From Floccularia luteovirens (Eukaryota > Basidiomycota > Agaricomycetes > Agaricales > Squamanitaceae): DNA of 64,000 nt. Below, in pieces: positions 63,498-64,000 of the stretch. A program made the translations under genes and the position numbers. The stretch lies in NCBI GenBank assembly GCA_009739215.1, contig VSJF01000006.1:682001-746000 (forward strand), read 5' to 3'. Each line of letters starts with the position of its first letter. The stretch's first letter is position 1. Under the pieces are notes generated by a model, which worked only from the letters and a program-made list of their open reading frames with translations, was not told the origin of the DNA and did not search any database.

Positions 63498-64000
63498 ATG
63501 GGTCGAGCCTTGTTCTCTCAGATCTACGCATCTGCTCCTGCAGTGCGTACAGAGCCAGAACCAACCATCGAGCGCTGGGGAGACTGCAATCGTTTCGATC
63601 CTGACTCAGAGGAATTTTTCGAGTCCGCTCAGTACGAGGCCTTCATCGATCCTGCAGAGTATCAATCTTCCCAGGCACAACCGCCTGTCATAGAAAGTCG
63701 CTCCGTCAGCTCAGCCTCTAGCGAGAGTAGTGTCGACGACAATAGCAGTAGTGACACACCTATGGCCATCGGATCGGATGATCCTGCAATCATGATTGCA
63801 GATGCCTATTCATGGCAACGACGCCGCCGCGATACAGACTCTGAGAGGTTGCGCATTAGGACTGATCGGGATGCCCCCGTATTGAGGTCTGTTCCGATCG
63901 ACCGCTTTCCTGTAATGACCTCAGTCCCTGTCGTCATTCCGACTCCGTCTCCTCGCAATGCAGCATCCTCTGATATTCAAGAAGCTACCTCCCCACGCTC
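63498..64000 (+). CDS. Unidentified Ser/acidic-rich protein, 3' partial
   Basis: Open frame from ATG 63498 (MGRALFSQIYASAPAVRTEP) to the window edge, 167 codons without a stop. The product is acidic and Ser-rich (SVSSASSESSVDDNSSSD), then basic (SWQRRRRDTDSERLRIR), with no recognised domain in the part visible. Codon use and absence of stops support coding. Could be the disordered N-terminus of a longer regulator. Confidence 0.6.
   Translation, partial: MGRALFSQIYASAPAVRTEPEPTIERWGDCNRFDPDSEEFFESAQYEAFIDPAEYQSSQAQPPVIESRSVSSASSESSVDDNSSSDTPMAIGSDDPAIMIADAYSWQRRRRDTDSERLRIRTDRDAPVLRSVPIDRFPVMTSVPVVIPTPSPRNAASSDIQEATSPR

Overview
The window is nuclear DNA of a filamentous basidiomycete, most likely an Agaricomycete (mushroom-forming fungus). 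Genes are dense, sit on both strands and are cut by many 45-65 bp GT-AG introns. The families are typical of that group: Yvc1 channel, secreted GH43, RING-PH-VWA scaffold, Pmt4, BCS1-like AAA proteins. No species call is attempted. I see no tRNA, rRNA, CRISPR or plasmid feature.

Layout. 1-2259 YVC1 (5' end cut by the window). 2494-3591 coatomer epsilon. 4247-5968 secreted GH43 glycosidase. 6193-7204 and 8044-8487 a divergent pair of low-complexity/LEA-like proteins. 8949-9257 a small orphan gene. 10151-12885 PAK kinase. 13585-23378 TEL1/ATM kinase. 24171-25730 cystathionine beta-synthase. 26464-27271 DOPA-dioxygenase-like protein. 28409-32091 Far1/Ste5-like RING-PH-VWA protein. 33099-35972 PMT4. 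36207-38752 MVP1 sorting nexin. 39040-40073 COQ3. 40469-43583 CCC2 copper ATPase. 43848-44931 dynactin p22-like. 49962-50901 dolichyldiphosphatase. 51040-52222 pantothenate synthetase. 59136-61941 VPS9-CUE Rab5 exchange factor. 63498-64000 start of an unidentified gene.

The unusual part is 44.87-59.2 kb. Two arms (44874-50438 and 53283-58284) form a large inverted duplication. Each outer arm carries an intact, nearly identical BCS1-like AAA ATPase, and the inner arms carry decayed BCS1 copies and the 5' part of the dolichyldiphosphatase gene. The outer 2.65 kb is almost identical while the inner part has diverged, which suggests recent gene conversion. Arm B lies inside a third, broken BCS1 gene. 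That gene is itself flanked by a direct duplication of the PAN6-VPS9 junction. It reads as a nested series of rearrangements at a BCS1-like locus among housekeeping genes.

A second pattern concerns the sequence itself. At eight places in six conserved genes (YVC1, TEL1 twice, CBS, the Far1-like gene, MVP1, CCC2 twice) the conserved protein can only be followed by removing one base, nearly always from a short homopolymer. All eight are +1 and none is a deletion. Residual assembly insertions are more likely than six dying housekeeping genes.

Most genes are ordinary housekeeping or signalling genes: endosome and Golgi traffic (COPE, MVP1, VPS9, dynactin p22), ER glycosylation (PMT4, CAX4), DNA damage signalling (TEL1), polarity and mating-type signalling (PAK, Far1-like), cofactors (PAN6, COQ3, CBS) and copper loading (CCC2). 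Neighbouring genes do not form an obvious metabolic cluster.
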